Assembly: GCF_016863495.1 (NCBI RefSeq)
Contig: NZ_BOOZ01000009.1
Coordinates: forward strand, 1-64,000
Direction: 5' to 3'
Source: Micromonospora andamanensis
GTDB lineage: Bacteria > Actinomycetota > Actinomycetes > Mycobacteriales > Micromonosporaceae
Length of the DNA: 64,000 nt
The notes under the pieces are model-generated. The model was not told the DNA's origin. It did no database searches and worked only from the letters and a program-made list of their open reading frames with translations. The translations under genes were made by a program, and so were the position numbers. Positions 53,801 to 63,950 of the stretch are shown here, piece after piece. Each line of letters begins with the position of its first letter. Position 1 is the stretch's first letter.

Positions 53801-56002
53801 GGGGCGTACCGACGGTTCACGTCGGCGCTCGACCGGGCCGCGCTGCCCGGCATGGTGCTGGCCCTGCGCCGACTCGGGCTGTTCGGGGCCCAGGACGCGG
53901 TGCACACACCCGACGAGATCGCCGCGGTAACCGGCCCACGACGCCGCCTGGTGCGCCGCTGGCTACGGGCGCTCACCACCGAGGGTTACCTCGCGCCCGC
54001 CGCCGGCCTGCGGCTGGTCCGGCCGGTCGACCAGTCCGACGCGGACCGGGCCTGGCAGGAGGTCGACAGGTTCACCCACCCCGACGACGCAAGCCTGGTC
54101 GGCTACTTCCGGGCCAGCCTGGACCGGCTGCCGGACCTGCTCCTCGACCATGCCGCAGCACGCGACCTGCTCTTCCCGGAAGGGCGGATCGACATCTCCC
54201 GCAAGCTCTACGAGGACGCGCCGTTCAATCGCTGGGCCAACGCCGCCGCAGCCGGGGCCGTACGTCGAATCGCGGCGGGCCGGCCGGCCGGCTCGCTGCG
54301 GGTGCTGGAGGTGGGTGCCGGCGCGGGCGGCACCACTGCTGCGGTTCTCGCCGCCCTCGACGGCGTCGAGGTCGACTACCTGTGCACCGATCTGTCCCCG
54401 TTCTTCCTCGCGCACAGCCGGGAACGGTTCGCCGGGCACCCCGGGATGCGCTGGGCCACAGTCGACCTCAACTCACCCGCGCGGGACCAGGGACTGTCGC
54501 CCAACACCTTCGACCTCGTCGTCGCCGGTGACGTCCTGCACGCGTGCACCGACATCGACAGCACCCTGCGCAGCCTGGCTGAGCTGCTGGTCCCCGGCGG
54601 CTGGTTGGTGGCGCTGGAGATGACCCGCGACCACTACCAGATCATGACCTCGCTCGAACTCCTGCTCTCGCCCGACAACGAAGCCGGCGACTTCACCGAC
54701 GCCCGCGCCGCCACCGGCGGTACCTTCCTCGACCCGGGGTCCTGGCTCCGCGCGCTGGCCGGGGCCGGCGGCGCGAGCCGGGTCAGCCTGCCCGAGGGCG
54801 ACGAACCCGCCGGCACGCTGGGGATGGGCCTGTTCGCCGCCCGGTTCAAGGACCACCGGGCCGCCGCCACGCCTGACGAGCTGACCGCGCACCTGGCCGA
54901 GCGGCTCCCGGCCTACCTGCTGCCGGCCGCGTTCCAGGTGCTCGACACGCTGCCGCTGACCGGCAACGGCAAGGTCGACCGGGCGGCGCTGCGGCAGCTG
55001 GCGCCTGGGCCCGCCGTCCAGGGCCCGGCGGCTGACGCCACAGGATCGACCACCGCCACGTCCGCAAGTGACCTGGAGCGTCGACTCGCCGCCATCTGGG
55101 CCGCCGCGCTCGGCCTCTCCACTGTCGAGCCGACCGCCAACCTGTTCGCGCTCGGTGGCGACTCGCTCGTCTCGGCCCGGATCGCCAGCCAGGTCCAGGC
55201 CGAGATTCCGGAAGCCGGGGACCTGTACTTCGACGAACTGCTGCGCGAGTTGCTGGAACGCCCGACCGTACGGGAACTGGCCCGGTGGGTCGCCGCCGGC
55301 CGGACCGCACCTGTCACCCCGGCGGCCGGGTCAGAACCGGTGACCGACGAGGGTTCCCCGGTGGTGCCGCTGCGTGGCCGGGCGGACGACGGTCCGACGC
55401 TGACAGTTGTGCACGACTGCGCCGGCTCCCTGGAGTTGTGGCGGACCTTCGCGGCATCCGCCGACGGGGCGTACGTCCAGGGGGTGGACGCGACCACCGT
55501 ACGCGCCCTCGACGCCGGCTTCGGCCTGGACCGACTCGCCGCCGAGCAGGCCCGAGCGATCGCCGCCGTCGGCCCGGGAACGGTGCGGCTGGTCGGCTAC
55601 GGGTACGCCGCGCTGCTCGCCCTGGAGATCGGCCGAGCACTTGCCGACGGCGGCACCATCGTCGACCGGGTGGTCATCGTCGGCGGTCGACCCGCCCGTG
55701 GAGCTGTGGGTCCGGCGCAGATGCGGGCCGCGTTCACCGAGGAGACCGGCCGAGCACCGTCGACCGACGAGCTGTCCGCCTTCACCGCGCTCTACACAGC
55801 CCTCGCCGCCCACCGACCCACCCTCTACGCCGGTGACGTCACCCTCGTCCGCTCCGTCGACGACGATGACGCCGACGAGTTCTGGGCGGACCTGTGCCTC
55901 GATCCGGCGCAGGTCGTCGAGGTGGCGTCGCCCCGCCGCGACCTTCCCGCCGCACCGGAGACCCTCGCGGCGGCCCTGCCCGACAGCGGGACGAGAGCGT
56001 GA
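50819..56002 (+). CDS. NRPS 2: TubC docking-Cy-A(MT)-PCP-TE-like
   Basis: A 1,727-residue terminal NRPS. Residues 1-58 form a TubC-type docking domain (LAEQGVRLWVDGGQLRFRAP). Cy starts at 72, with DFLVAD at 202-207. The A domain (about 517 on) gives the cysteine code D-L-Y-N-L-S-L-I-W; inserted before its last motif (NGKVD near 1383) is a methyltransferase (SAM motif LEVGAGAGG near 1163), the PchF layout, where it N-methylates a thiazolidine. PCP Ser is 1449. The C-terminal 210 residues are thioesterase-like but the nucleophile elbow reads GYGYA, with Tyr1596 replacing serine, so it is probably inactive. GTGA overlaps join it to both neighbours. Confidence 0.95.
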   Translation: MNTTAARLVQSLAEQGVRLWVDGGQLRFRAPQGVLDDSSRDAVRAVRKEIIAYLERGTPEVVADPEARHEPFPVTDVQSAYLLGRTGSFAYGGVACHGYGELTYRRIDEVRMVRAWQEVVRRHDMLRAVVDLAGTQRVLPDPPPLPVAISDRRGRPVEEYEAAVLRNRAELDHRVADPTRWPLVEVRLTLHDEATVVHASIDFLVADFVSVQVILDEVHRLYLEPEAELPALELTFRDYLAAERRWREAHHETARRYWLDRLPDLPPAPALPVLTSPPEPRFRRRAAVVSPENWRRLRDQARRHGVSPSTAVLTAYQEIIAAWSRSPAFTINVTLLNRLPLHPQVPALVGDFTSVSLLARDGVGATFADRARETQLRLWQDIDHRAFSGVEVMREITRRSGAGAAIFPIVFTSAIGLDTPSPPDAPTLGHGISQTPQVWIDCQNIERDGGLSTTWDAREGVLPDVLLDDAFAAYEDLLARLVDGSAWSAAYPVGLPAAQARRRAGVNATAGPVPAGLLHDGVVAQAIRHPDRTAVIDAARTMTYGELLVHANGVANALLGAGCRPGELVGITLGRSCHQVVAVLGTLLAGAVYVPVDPAHPPRRRAEIVARSGIRIVLTDAASAAGPTGTTAIVVATCAPAARPPEIPPTRPDELAYVIHTSGSTGVPKGVMISHRAALNTVADVNARFGVGPDDRVLGLSQLGFDLSVYDMFGPLSRGGCLIVPATDRRNDPSHLAALAAAHGVTIWNSVPAQMQMLVDYLTATPTPGLDNLRLVLLSGDWIPVPLPDAVRRHLPAARVVSLGGATEAAIWSIFHPVDQVDPAWPSIPYGQPLTNQSWYVLDQAMRPRPDLVVGELFIGGLGVADGYLDDADRTAERFPIHPETGQRLYRTGDLGRYLPNGDIEFLGREDHQVKIRGYRIEPAEVDTALATHPAVGRAVTIAVGEPPLGRRLVSFVEPAHHPEPTPAERTAVARPVADSARHAGAEALDGVDLGAYRRFTSALDRAALPGMVLALRRLGLFGAQDAVHTPDEIAAVTGPRRRLVRRWLRALTTEGYLAPAAGLRLVRPVDQSDADRAWQEVDRFTHPDDASLVGYFRASLDRLPDLLLDHAAARDLLFPEGRIDISRKLYEDAPFNRWANAAAAGAVRRIAAGRPAGSLRVLEVGAGAGGTTAAVLAALDGVEVDYLCTDLSPFFLAHSRERFAGHPGMRWATVDLNSPARDQGLSPNTFDLVVAGDVLHACTDIDSTLRSLAELLVPGGWLVALEMTRDHYQIMTSLELLLSPDNEAGDFTDARAATGGTFLDPGSWLRALAGAGGASRVSLPEGDEPAGTLGMGLFAARFKDHRAAATPDELTAHLAERLPAYLLPAAFQVLDTLPLTGNGKVDRAALRQLAPGPAVQGPAADATGSTTATSASDLERRLAAIWAAALGLSTVEPTANLFALGGDSLVSARIASQVQAEIPEAGDLYFDELLRELLERPTVRELARWVAAGRTAPVTPAAGSEPVTDEGSPVVPLRGRADDGPTLTVVHDCAGSLELWRTFAASADGAYVQGVDATTVRALDAGFGLDRLAAEQARAIAAVGPGTVRLVGYGYAALLALEIGRALADGGTIVDRVVIVGGRPARGAVGPAQMRAAFTEETGRAPSTDELSAFTALYTALAAHRPTLYAGDVTLVRSVDDDDADEFWADLCLDPAQVVEVASPRRDLPAAPETLAAALPDSGTRA

Positions 56003-57087
56003 TCGGCGTGCGGCGCGCAACCGGGGACGGCGGTGTCATCGCCGTCGTCGGCGCCTCGGGTGCCGTCGGCCGCGCCACCGTCCGCCACCTGGGTGCCAGC
56101 GGCGGCGCGTTGCGGTTGGGAGCCCGCCGGCCGATCGAGAAGCAGACCTCGACAACTGTGACGCGTGTCGACGTCGAGGACCCGGCCGCCCTGCACGACT
56201 TCTGTTCCGGCGCTGCTGTGGTCGCCAACTGCGCCGGGCCGTCGGGGGTGGTAGGCGACCGGGTCGCCCGGGTCGCGCTCGCGGTCGGGGCGCACTACGT
56301 CGACCCGGCCGGCGATGACCGGCTGGCCGCCCTGGTCGCGCCGCTGACCGCCGGCTCGGACCGGTGCGCCGTGCTCTCGGCCGGCATGATGCCCGGGCTC
56401 AGCGGCGTCCTGCCGCGCTACCTGATCGGAACCCTGCCGACGCCGGCCCGGTGGCTGACCGGCCACGTCGGCGGCCGGGACCACTTCAGCCCGGCCGGTG
56501 CCGCCGACTACCTGCGGGCCGACGAGTTCGGCACCGTGCACGCGGTCTGGCACGCCGGTCACCTGGTGCCGTCGGCACCCACCGGCCGCGCAGCCAGCGT
56601 GCCGTTCTTTCCCGAACCCGTACTGTCGACGCCGTTCCTCAGCACCGAGGCCGTCCGCATCGCGGCGGCCACCGGGCTGACCGAGGTCCGATGGCACTCG
56701 GTCTACGCCGACGGCCACCTGGCGGCCCTGCTGCGCGGGGCGGCGTCACCGGACCAGCCGACGAGCGAGGCGCTGCGCCGGGCCGCCCGGCTCGACCTGT
56801 TCGGCCGCTCCCCGTACCAGGTGATCGTGGTCGAGGCCGGCGGTGACGACGGATCGGCACGTGCGGTGGCGCTGTGGGGCCGGGGGGCGAGCGAGCTGAC
56901 CGGGGCGATGGTCGCCCACTGCGCCTCGCGGCTGCGCGACGAGGGCGGCCCGCCGGGCACCCATCACGCCGCCGACCTGCTCGACCCGGTCGCCACAGTG
57001 ACCGCGATGCGGCACGCCGAAGCGGTCACCCGGATCGTCGAGGTCGACAGTACTGGCGGGCTACGCGTACGGGAGGGAACGCTGTGA
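55999..57087 (+). CDS. Saccharopine dehydrogenase-like NAD(P)-binding protein
   Basis: A 362-residue protein with an N-terminal Rossmann fold (GVIAVVGASGAVGRATVRHL) and the saccharopine-dehydrogenase-type layout (VVANCAGPSGVVGDRVARVALAVGAHYVDPAGDD). The position, between a thiazoline NRPS and a thiazolinyl imide reductase, suggests a role in that ring chemistry, perhaps reduction of an imine or carrier-bound intermediate. Starts with a GTGA overlap on the NRPS 2 stop and shares a GTGA overlap with the next gene, so one polycistronic unit runs from 44316 to 58947. Catalytic residues beyond the nucleotide site cannot be assigned. Confidence 0.8.
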   Translation: MIGVRRATGDGGVIAVVGASGAVGRATVRHLGASGGALRLGARRPIEKQTSTTVTRVDVEDPAALHDFCSGAAVVANCAGPSGVVGDRVARVALAVGAHYVDPAGDDRLAALVAPLTAGSDRCAVLSAGMMPGLSGVLPRYLIGTLPTPARWLTGHVGGRDHFSPAGAADYLRADEFGTVHAVWHAGHLVPSAPTGRAASVPFFPEPVLSTPFLSTEAVRIAAATGLTEVRWHSVYADGHLAALLRGAASPDQPTSEALRRAARLDLFGRSPYQVIVVEAGGDDGSARAVALWGRGASELTGAMVAHCASRLRDEGGPPGTHHAADLLDPVATVTAMRHAEAVTRIVEVDSTGGLRVREGTL

Positions 57088-58202
57088 CAGGTGACAGTCG
57101 CACCCCGGTGGTCGTGGCCGGCACCCGGTTCGGGCAGGTCTACCTGGAGGCGTTCCGGGCCACCGAAGCGCCGATCCGGCTGGCCGGGGTGCTGGCCCGA
57201 GGCAGCGAACGGTCCCGCGCGTGCGCCGCGCGGTACGGCGTGCCGCTCTACCACGACCCGGAGGAACTGCCCGACGACATCCGCATCGCCTGCGTGGTGA
57301 TCCGTGGCGGGCTGCTGGGCGGCCCCGGCACCGAGCTCGCCGGCCGGCTCATGGCGCGCGGGGTGCACGTCCTCCAGGAGCACCCGCTGCACCACGACGA
57401 GCTGGCCAACTGTCTCCGGGCCGCCCGCCGCCACGGTGTCGTCTACCGGCTCAATCCGTTCTACCGGCACATGCCGCCGGTCCGACGGTTCGTCGGCGCC
57501 GCCCGCGATCTGCTCCGGCGTCAGCGCCCCCGCTACGTCGACGCGGCCTGCGGTTTCCAGCTCGCCTACTCGTTGTTCGACATCCTCGGGCTCGCCCTGT
57601 CCGGCCTGCGTCCCTGGTCCTTCAGCCCACCGGCCGGGCGGTCCGACCTGTCGCCGCCGTTCCGCACGCTGGAGGGCGTACTGGCCGGCGTGCCCGCGAC
57701 GATCCGCATCCAGAACGAACTGGACCCCGCCGACCCGGACAACTACGCCCACCTGCTGCACCGGGTCACCATCGGCACCGACGCCGGCAACCTCACGCTC
57801 GTCGGCACCCACGGCCCGGTCGTCTGGTCGGCCCGGCCCGTCTTCCCTCGTACCGTTGCCGACCCGGCCGCGCCCGCCCACTTCGACAAGGGCGTCGACC
57901 TCCGCGCCGCGCCCAGCACCGTGGTGCTCGGACCGGCCGCGTCGGCGTCCTACGAGGAACTGTTCGCCACGATGTGGCCGGCGGGCGTGGCCGCCGCCGT
58001 CGACGAGCTGCGGCGCGACATTGCCGTCGGCCCGGTGCGGGCCGACGGCCAGTACCAGCTCACCCTGTGCCGACTGTGGCAGGACGTCAGCGCGCTGCTG
58101 GGGCCACCGGACCTGATCGCCGGTGGTGAGCTGGATCCACTGGGCGCGGCCGACGTCGAGGCGCTGGCGCGCGCCGGGGAGGCCGCGGCCGGCGATGGCT
58201 GA
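57084..58202 (+). CDS. Thiazolinyl imide reductase (PchG/YbtU/Irp3 type)
   Basis: A 372-residue Gfo/Idh/MocA-fold NADPH enzyme of the group that reduces a carrier-bound thiazoline to a thiazolidine in pyochelin and yersiniabactin assembly. Diagnostic segments are present: VVVAGTRFGQVYLEAF at the N-terminus, GVHVLQEHPLHHDEL, YRLNPFYRHMPPVRRFV and AACGFQLAYSLFDILG. The C-terminal region ends the family's usual length. With Cy domains and an integrated methyltransferase present, a thiazolidine, possibly N-methylated, is expected in the product. Starts GTGA-coupled to the previous gene, and its end overlaps the thioesterase start by eight bases. Confidence 0.93.
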   Translation: MTGDSRTPVVVAGTRFGQVYLEAFRATEAPIRLAGVLARGSERSRACAARYGVPLYHDPEELPDDIRIACVVIRGGLLGGPGTELAGRLMARGVHVLQEHPLHHDELANCLRAARRHGVVYRLNPFYRHMPPVRRFVGAARDLLRRQRPRYVDAACGFQLAYSLFDILGLALSGLRPWSFSPPAGRSDLSPPFRTLEGVLAGVPATIRIQNELDPADPDNYAHLLHRVTIGTDAGNLTLVGTHGPVVWSARPVFPRTVADPAAPAHFDKGVDLRAAPSTVVLGPAASASYEELFATMWPAGVAAAVDELRRDIAVGPVRADGQYQLTLCRLWQDVSALLGPPDLIAGGELDPLGAADVEALARAGEAAAGDG

Positions 58203-58947
58203 CGACCTCGACCGCTGGCTGCGGTGCTTCCACACCCGGCCGGCCGCGCGCGTACGTCTGGTCTGCTTTCCACACGCCAGCGGGAACGCGTTGTTCTACC
58301 GCGACTGGGGAGCCCTGCTGCCGGGCGGTGTCGAAACGTGGGCGGTGCAGTACCCGGGCCGGCTGGACCGTCTGTCCGAACCCTGCGTCACGGATATGGC
58401 GGAGTTGGCCGACCGGGTTACCGAGGCACTGTTGCCGTTCACCCGGACCGGTGGCGTGGCGCTGTTCGGGCACAGCATGGGCGCCGCTGTCGCCTACGAG
58501 GTGACCCGTCGGCTGGAGCACCGGCTCGGCATCGCCGTTCGGCACCTGTTCGTCTCCGCTCATCCGTCGCCCGCCCTGCACCGGATCGGCAACCTGCACC
58601 TCGACTCCGACGACGCGCTCTGGGACGAGTTGCGTCGGCAGGACGCGACGAGCGCGGAAACCCTGGCCCACCCCCAGTTACGGGCGCTGATCATGCCGGC
58701 GCTGCGCAGCGACTACCGGCTGATCGAGACCTGGCAGCCGGCACTGGCTCCCCCGCTGTCCTGCCCGGTCACCGCCCTCGGCGGGCGCGACGACCCCGAC
58801 GTCGCTCCGGCCGAGCTGACGGACTGGGCGAGATTCACCACCGGCCCGTACCGGCGACTGGTGCGCCCCGGTGGTCACTTCTATCTCGTCGAGGACCTCG
58901 ACGCCGTCGTCGCCGCACTCGGACACGGACTCGGCGACAACTGCTGA
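58195..58947 (+). CDS. Type II thioesterase
   Basis: A 250-residue external thioesterase of the NRPS type. Seen: LVCFPHASGNALFYRDW (oxyanion region), nucleophile GHSMGAAVAYE, the acid in GGRDDPDV and the histidine in PGGHFYLVED, a complete triad. Normally such enzymes unload misprimed carriers; here the integrated thioesterase of NRPS 2 looks dead, so this protein may also release the product. A TTA leucine codon at 58678-58680 (residue 162) would require bldA. The 3' end overlaps the convergent fatty acyl-AMP ligase gene by 67 bases. Confidence 0.92.
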   Translation: MADDLDRWLRCFHTRPAARVRLVCFPHASGNALFYRDWGALLPGGVETWAVQYPGRLDRLSEPCVTDMAELADRVTEALLPFTRTGGVALFGHSMGAAVAYEVTRRLEHRLGIAVRHLFVSAHPSPALHRIGNLHLDSDDALWDELRRQDATSAETLAHPQLRALIMPALRSDYRLIETWQPALAPPLSCPVTALGGRDDPDVAPAELTDWARFTTGPYRRLVRPGGHFYLVEDLDAVVAALGHGLGDNC

Positions 58948-60476
58948 GCCGGACCCAACCGGCCGTCGAGGAACGCCTCCCACATCACCCGACGGCGCGG
59001 CTTGCCGCTCGTCGTGCGGGCGATGCCGCCGGCGGTGGCGGTCACGGCCAGCAGGTCGGCGCCGACGAACCGGCCGGCCAGCGCCTCGGCGGCGAGCCGC
59101 CACCAGTCGGGCTGCGGACGTTCCAGCAGGACCACCACTGTCGGTCGGCCGGCGCGGCTGCCGGCGAGCACGGCCACCCGACCCGGCGGGATCGCGTCGG
59201 CGGCGGCGATAGCGGTCTCCACGTCGGCCGCGAAGACGAAGCGGCCGTGGACCTTCACCCCGTCGCCGAGCCGGCCGACGACGAACAGTTCCCCGTCGTG
59301 GAGGAAGCCCGCGTCGCCGGTGTGCACCGGGTCCGCCCCGACGCCGGCACCACCGACCACGATCTCACCGAGCTGACCCGGTGCCACCGAGCAGCCGTCA
59401 CCGTCCAGGACCGACACGCTGACCCCGGACAGCGGTTTGCCACACCCCACCACCGCACCCTCGGTGGGGCTGCTGACCACACGCCAGGGTTCGCCCGACG
59501 CCACCCCGGTGACCGCCAGGGTCGCCTCCGCCAGGCCGTACGCCGGCCGCACCGCCGTCGGGCGCAGACCGAACGGTCCGAGCAGCTCCACGAACCGGTG
59601 CAGGGTGGCCGGCGGGATCCGCTCCGCGCCCACGATCACCGACCGCCAGGCGCTGAAGTCGAGGCCGGCGAGGCTCTCCGGGCGTACCCGTCGGGTCACG
59701 TAGTCGAGGCCGAAGGCCGGCATCGCGGTCAGCCGGGCGCCGTGTCGTCCGAAGCACTCCAGGTAGCGCATCGGTCGACGGAGGAACTCGACTGTCGGCA
59801 GGGACCACAGGTCACCGCCGACCGTCACCGGCAGCAGCAGACAGCCGATCAGTCCCATGTCGTGGTGCACGGGCAGCCAGGACGCGGTCGGATCAGTCGG
59901 TGTCATCCGCAGCCAGCGGGCGATCGCGCCGAGGTTGGCGGTCAGCGCGCCGACGCCTACCCGTACGCCCCGGGCGGGGCCGGTGGTGCCCGAGGTGAAC
60001 TGGACGACCGCCACGGCCGGCACCGCCCGGCCGGGCTCACGATCGGCGTCGGGGACCGTGGCGAGGAGTTCGTCCAGCGGGGCCGCGTCGACGCCCCGGG
60101 CGGCCGCCAGCTCGCCCGTGCGGACGAAGTCAGCGTCATGCACGACGAGGGTCGGCGTCGACCAGCCGAGCAGCCTGTCGACATGCGCGTCGTAACTGTC
60201 GGCGCGGGCGAAGGCCGCGGGCGGCGGTAGTGGGGCTGGTGTCGCACCGGCGAGCAGCGCCCCGAAGAACATCGCGACGAAGCGCGGGCCGCCCGCCAGC
60301 CCGAGAGCCACCACGTCGCCGGGACGCACACCGGCGGCGACGAGCGCGCACGCCGACCGGCGCGTCAACGCGGCGAGGACGTCGTAGGGCCACTCGTCCC
60401 AGCTCTCAGTGGTCGCGAACCGCACCCACCCGCCCCGGCGGGGGCGCCGCGTCCAGCCAAGCAGATCGATGTCCAT
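58881..60476 (-). CDS. Fatty acyl-AMP ligase (FAAL)
   Basis: A 531-residue ANL-superfamily adenylating enzyme. Seen: the P-loop FTSGTTGPARG, the FAAL hallmark WLPVHHDMGLIG, AYGLAEATLAV, HTGDAGFL and the C-terminal lysine motif TTSGKPRRR. FAALs activate a fatty or other carboxylic acid as acyl-AMP and load it directly on a carrier protein, which fits the N-terminal carrier of NRPS 1 or a carrier outside the window. Its chain length cannot be read. The start is the ATG of MDIDLLGWTRRP with GAGGTGG upstream; an ATG 14 codons earlier is possible. Divergent from the ferredoxin gene. Confidence 0.9.
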   Translation of the reverse strand: MDIDLLGWTRRPRRGGWVRFATTESWDEWPYDVLAALTRRSACALVAAGVRPGDVVALGLAGGPRFVAMFFGALLAGATPAPLPPPAAFARADSYDAHVDRLLGWSTPTLVVHDADFVRTGELAAARGVDAAPLDELLATVPDADREPGRAVPAVAVVQFTSGTTGPARGVRVGVGALTANLGAIARWLRMTPTDPTASWLPVHHDMGLIGCLLLPVTVGGDLWSLPTVEFLRRPMRYLECFGRHGARLTAMPAFGLDYVTRRVRPESLAGLDFSAWRSVIVGAERIPPATLHRFVELLGPFGLRPTAVRPAYGLAEATLAVTGVASGEPWRVVSSPTEGAVVGCGKPLSGVSVSVLDGDGCSVAPGQLGEIVVGGAGVGADPVHTGDAGFLHDGELFVVGRLGDGVKVHGRFVFAADVETAIAAADAIPPGRVAVLAGSRAGRPTVVVLLERPQPDWWRLAAEALAGRFVGADLLAVTATAGGIARTTSGKPRRRVMWEAFLDGRLGPAQQLSPSPCPSAATTASRSSTR

Positions 60477-60554
60477 GGCCCGCCCCACCTCGGTGTACGC
60501 ATCCACTGTCGAGCACACTAGGTCGGCTCGGAGGGCGCGGGTAGCGTGCGGAGA

Positions 60555-61909
<1,355 letters not shown>

Positions 61910-61911
61910 CG

Positions 61912-63096
61912 ATGGAGAACGAGCAGTTCTTCCGCGACGCCCGCGACGACCTGAACGGGCCGCTGCACGGCGTCCGGGTCCTCGACGTGACGAAGGTGTG
62001 GTCCGGGCCGCTGGCCACCTGCGTACTCGCTGACCTCGGCGCCGACGTCGTGCGGGTCGAGCTGCCCGACGGGCGCGACGGCGAGGTGCCGCCCACGATT
62101 CCGGGCACCGGCCTGTCCTGGTTCCGGCAGAGCGTCAACCGGAACAAGCGCAGCGTCGGTGCCGACCTGCGTACCGACGAGGGCCGGCGCACCCTGCTGT
62201 CCCTGGTACGGGTCGCCGACGTGCTCGTCGAGAACTACCGCCCCGGGGTACTGGCGCGATGGGGGGTCGGCTACCCGCAGTGCCGGGCCGTCCGACCGGA
62301 GCTGGTCTACGTTTCGGTGTCCGGCTGGGGTCAGTACGGACCGGGCGTGGACAGGTCGGCCTACGACCCGGTGGTGCAGGCCGCCGGCGGGTGGATGGCG
62401 CTCAACGGACCGCCCGACGGGCAGCCGGTACGCGCACCGACGTTCCTCGCCGACGAGCTGGCCGGGCTGCACGCCGCCATCGCGGCGCTCGGTGCGCTGG
62501 CGCACCGGTCCCGTACCGGCGAGGGGCAGCACGTCGACGTCGCCATGCTCGACTCGTTGCTGTTCAGCAGCAGCGGACTGCTGTCGCTGGCCGCAGCCGG
62601 CGCCCCGCCGCAACGGATGGGCAACCAGACCGACTTCGTGGTGCCCGCCAACGTCTACCACTGCCGTGACGGGGACATCTACCTGGCCGTCTCGCTCGAC
62701 CGGCACTGGCGACGGCTGACCGCGCTGATGGGCCACCCGGAACTGGCCCGCGACCCCACGTTCGCCACGAACCGGGACCGCCTTGCCCACCGGAGCCTGG
62801 TCGACGCGGTGGTGGCCGGCTGGTGCGCGACGGTGACCGTGGCCGAGGCGGTTGCCGCGCTCGCCGAGGCCGGCCTAGCGGTGTCGGCCGTGCGGGAGCT
62901 GTGCCAGGTCGCCGACGACCCGCAGGTGCGGGCCCGGCAGATGCTGCAACGGATCCGGCTGCACAACGGCACGGAGGCCGAGCTGACAGGTCCCGCCGCC
63001 AAGTTCTCCCGCACTCCCACCCGGATCCGCCGGCCCGCCCCGGCGGCGGGCGCGGACACCGCCGAGGTCCTCCGGGAGTGGACCGCCGACGCCTGA
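61912..63096 (+). CDS. Family III CoA-transferase (CaiB/BaiF type)
   Basis: A 394-residue enzyme that moves CoA between carboxylic acids. Family features: VLDVTKVWSGPLATCVLADLGADVVRVE, VNRNKRSVGADLRTDEGR, LVENYRPGVLARWGVGY and the catalytic aspartate in FLADELAGLHAA (Asp181), then TGEGQHVDVAMLDS. The acid pair is not predictable. It is the third gene of a ferredoxin-thiolase-CoA-transferase-FabG run, so it probably activates or recycles the acid used or made by the thiolase. ATG start, two bases after the thiolase stop. Confidence 0.92.
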   Translation: MENEQFFRDARDDLNGPLHGVRVLDVTKVWSGPLATCVLADLGADVVRVELPDGRDGEVPPTIPGTGLSWFRQSVNRNKRSVGADLRTDEGRRTLLSLVRVADVLVENYRPGVLARWGVGYPQCRAVRPELVYVSVSGWGQYGPGVDRSAYDPVVQAAGGWMALNGPPDGQPVRAPTFLADELAGLHAAIAALGALAHRSRTGEGQHVDVAMLDSLLFSSSGLLSLAAAGAPPQRMGNQTDFVVPANVYHCRDGDIYLAVSLDRHWRRLTALMGHPELARDPTFATNRDRLAHRSLVDAVVAGWCATVTVAEAVAALAEAGLAVSAVRELCQVADDPQVRARQMLQRIRLHNGTEAELTGPAAKFSRTPTRIRRPAPAAGADTAEVLREWTADA

Positions 63097-63212
63097 CCGC
63101 GTGTGGCCGCCGGTGCCCGAACGCGTTGCCACCGGCGGAATTCCTGGGCGATGGTGCACCCAGCCCGAGCCGTCGGGCAGCACCCCCACAGTCCGCCCAG
63201 TCGGGAGGCGAG

Positions 63213-63950
63213 ATGACTCGGCGCGTCGCGCTGGTAACCGGCGCCTCACGAGGAATCGGCCGGGCCGTCGCGCTCGACCTGGCCCGCCGCGGCTACGCGG
63301 TCGCCGGTTGTTACGCCCGGGACACCGACGGAGCGGACCGCACCGCAGCCGACCTGGCGGCACTCGGCGTACCGGCGATGATGCGGGCCTGTGACGTGGG
63401 CGACTCGGAGGCGGTCGACGATCTGCTCGCCGCGGTGGAGACGGAACTCGGCGGCCTCGACGCGGTCGTCAACAACGCCGGCATCGCCCGCGACGCCCCG
63501 CTTGTGCTCTCGTCCTCGGCGGACTGGGACACGACGATCGCGATAAACCTGACAGGTACCCGCAATGTGTGTCGGGGGGCCGCGTTCCGCTTCATGAAGC
63601 GCCGCTCCGGCGCGATCGTGAACATGTCGTCGGTCGCCGGGGTCACCGGCAACACCGGCCAGACCACCTACGCCGCCACCAAGGCCGGCGTGATCGGACT
63701 CAGCCGGTCGCTGGCCAAGGAGGTCGGCGCCTACGGGGTACGGGTAAACGTGGTCGCTCCCGGTTTCATCGAGACCGACATGACGGCGGGGCTGAGCGGC
63801 CGGCTGCGCGACGACGCCCTGCGCCGGGTGCCGCTCCGCCGGTTCGGCGCCACCGGGGACGTCGCTCCGCTCGTCTCGTTCCTGCTCTCCGACGACGCCA
63901 GCTACATCACCGGCCAGGTCTTCCGGGTGGACGGAGGTATCGCGCTGTGA
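63213..63950 (+). CDS. 3-oxoacyl-ACP/CoA reductase (FabG-type SDR)
   Basis: A 245-residue classical short-chain dehydrogenase with every landmark: TGASRGIGRA (cofactor site), NNAG, catalytic Ser in NMSSVAG, Tyr and Lys in YAATKAG, and the FabG-like APGFIETDMT. It should reduce a 3-ketoacyl thioester with NADPH. With the adjacent thiolase this gives a route to a 3-hydroxyacyl unit. The ATG is preceded by GGGAGG. The stop overlaps the next gene's GTG. Confidence 0.93.
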   Translation: MTRRVALVTGASRGIGRAVALDLARRGYAVAGCYARDTDGADRTAADLAALGVPAMMRACDVGDSEAVDDLLAAVETELGGLDAVVNNAGIARDAPLVLSSSADWDTTIAINLTGTRNVCRGAAFRFMKRRSGAIVNMSSVAGVTGNTGQTTYAATKAGVIGLSRSLAKEVGAYGVRVNVVAPGFIETDMTAGLSGRLRDDALRRVPLRRFGATGDVAPLVSFLLSDDASYITGQVFRVDGGIAL

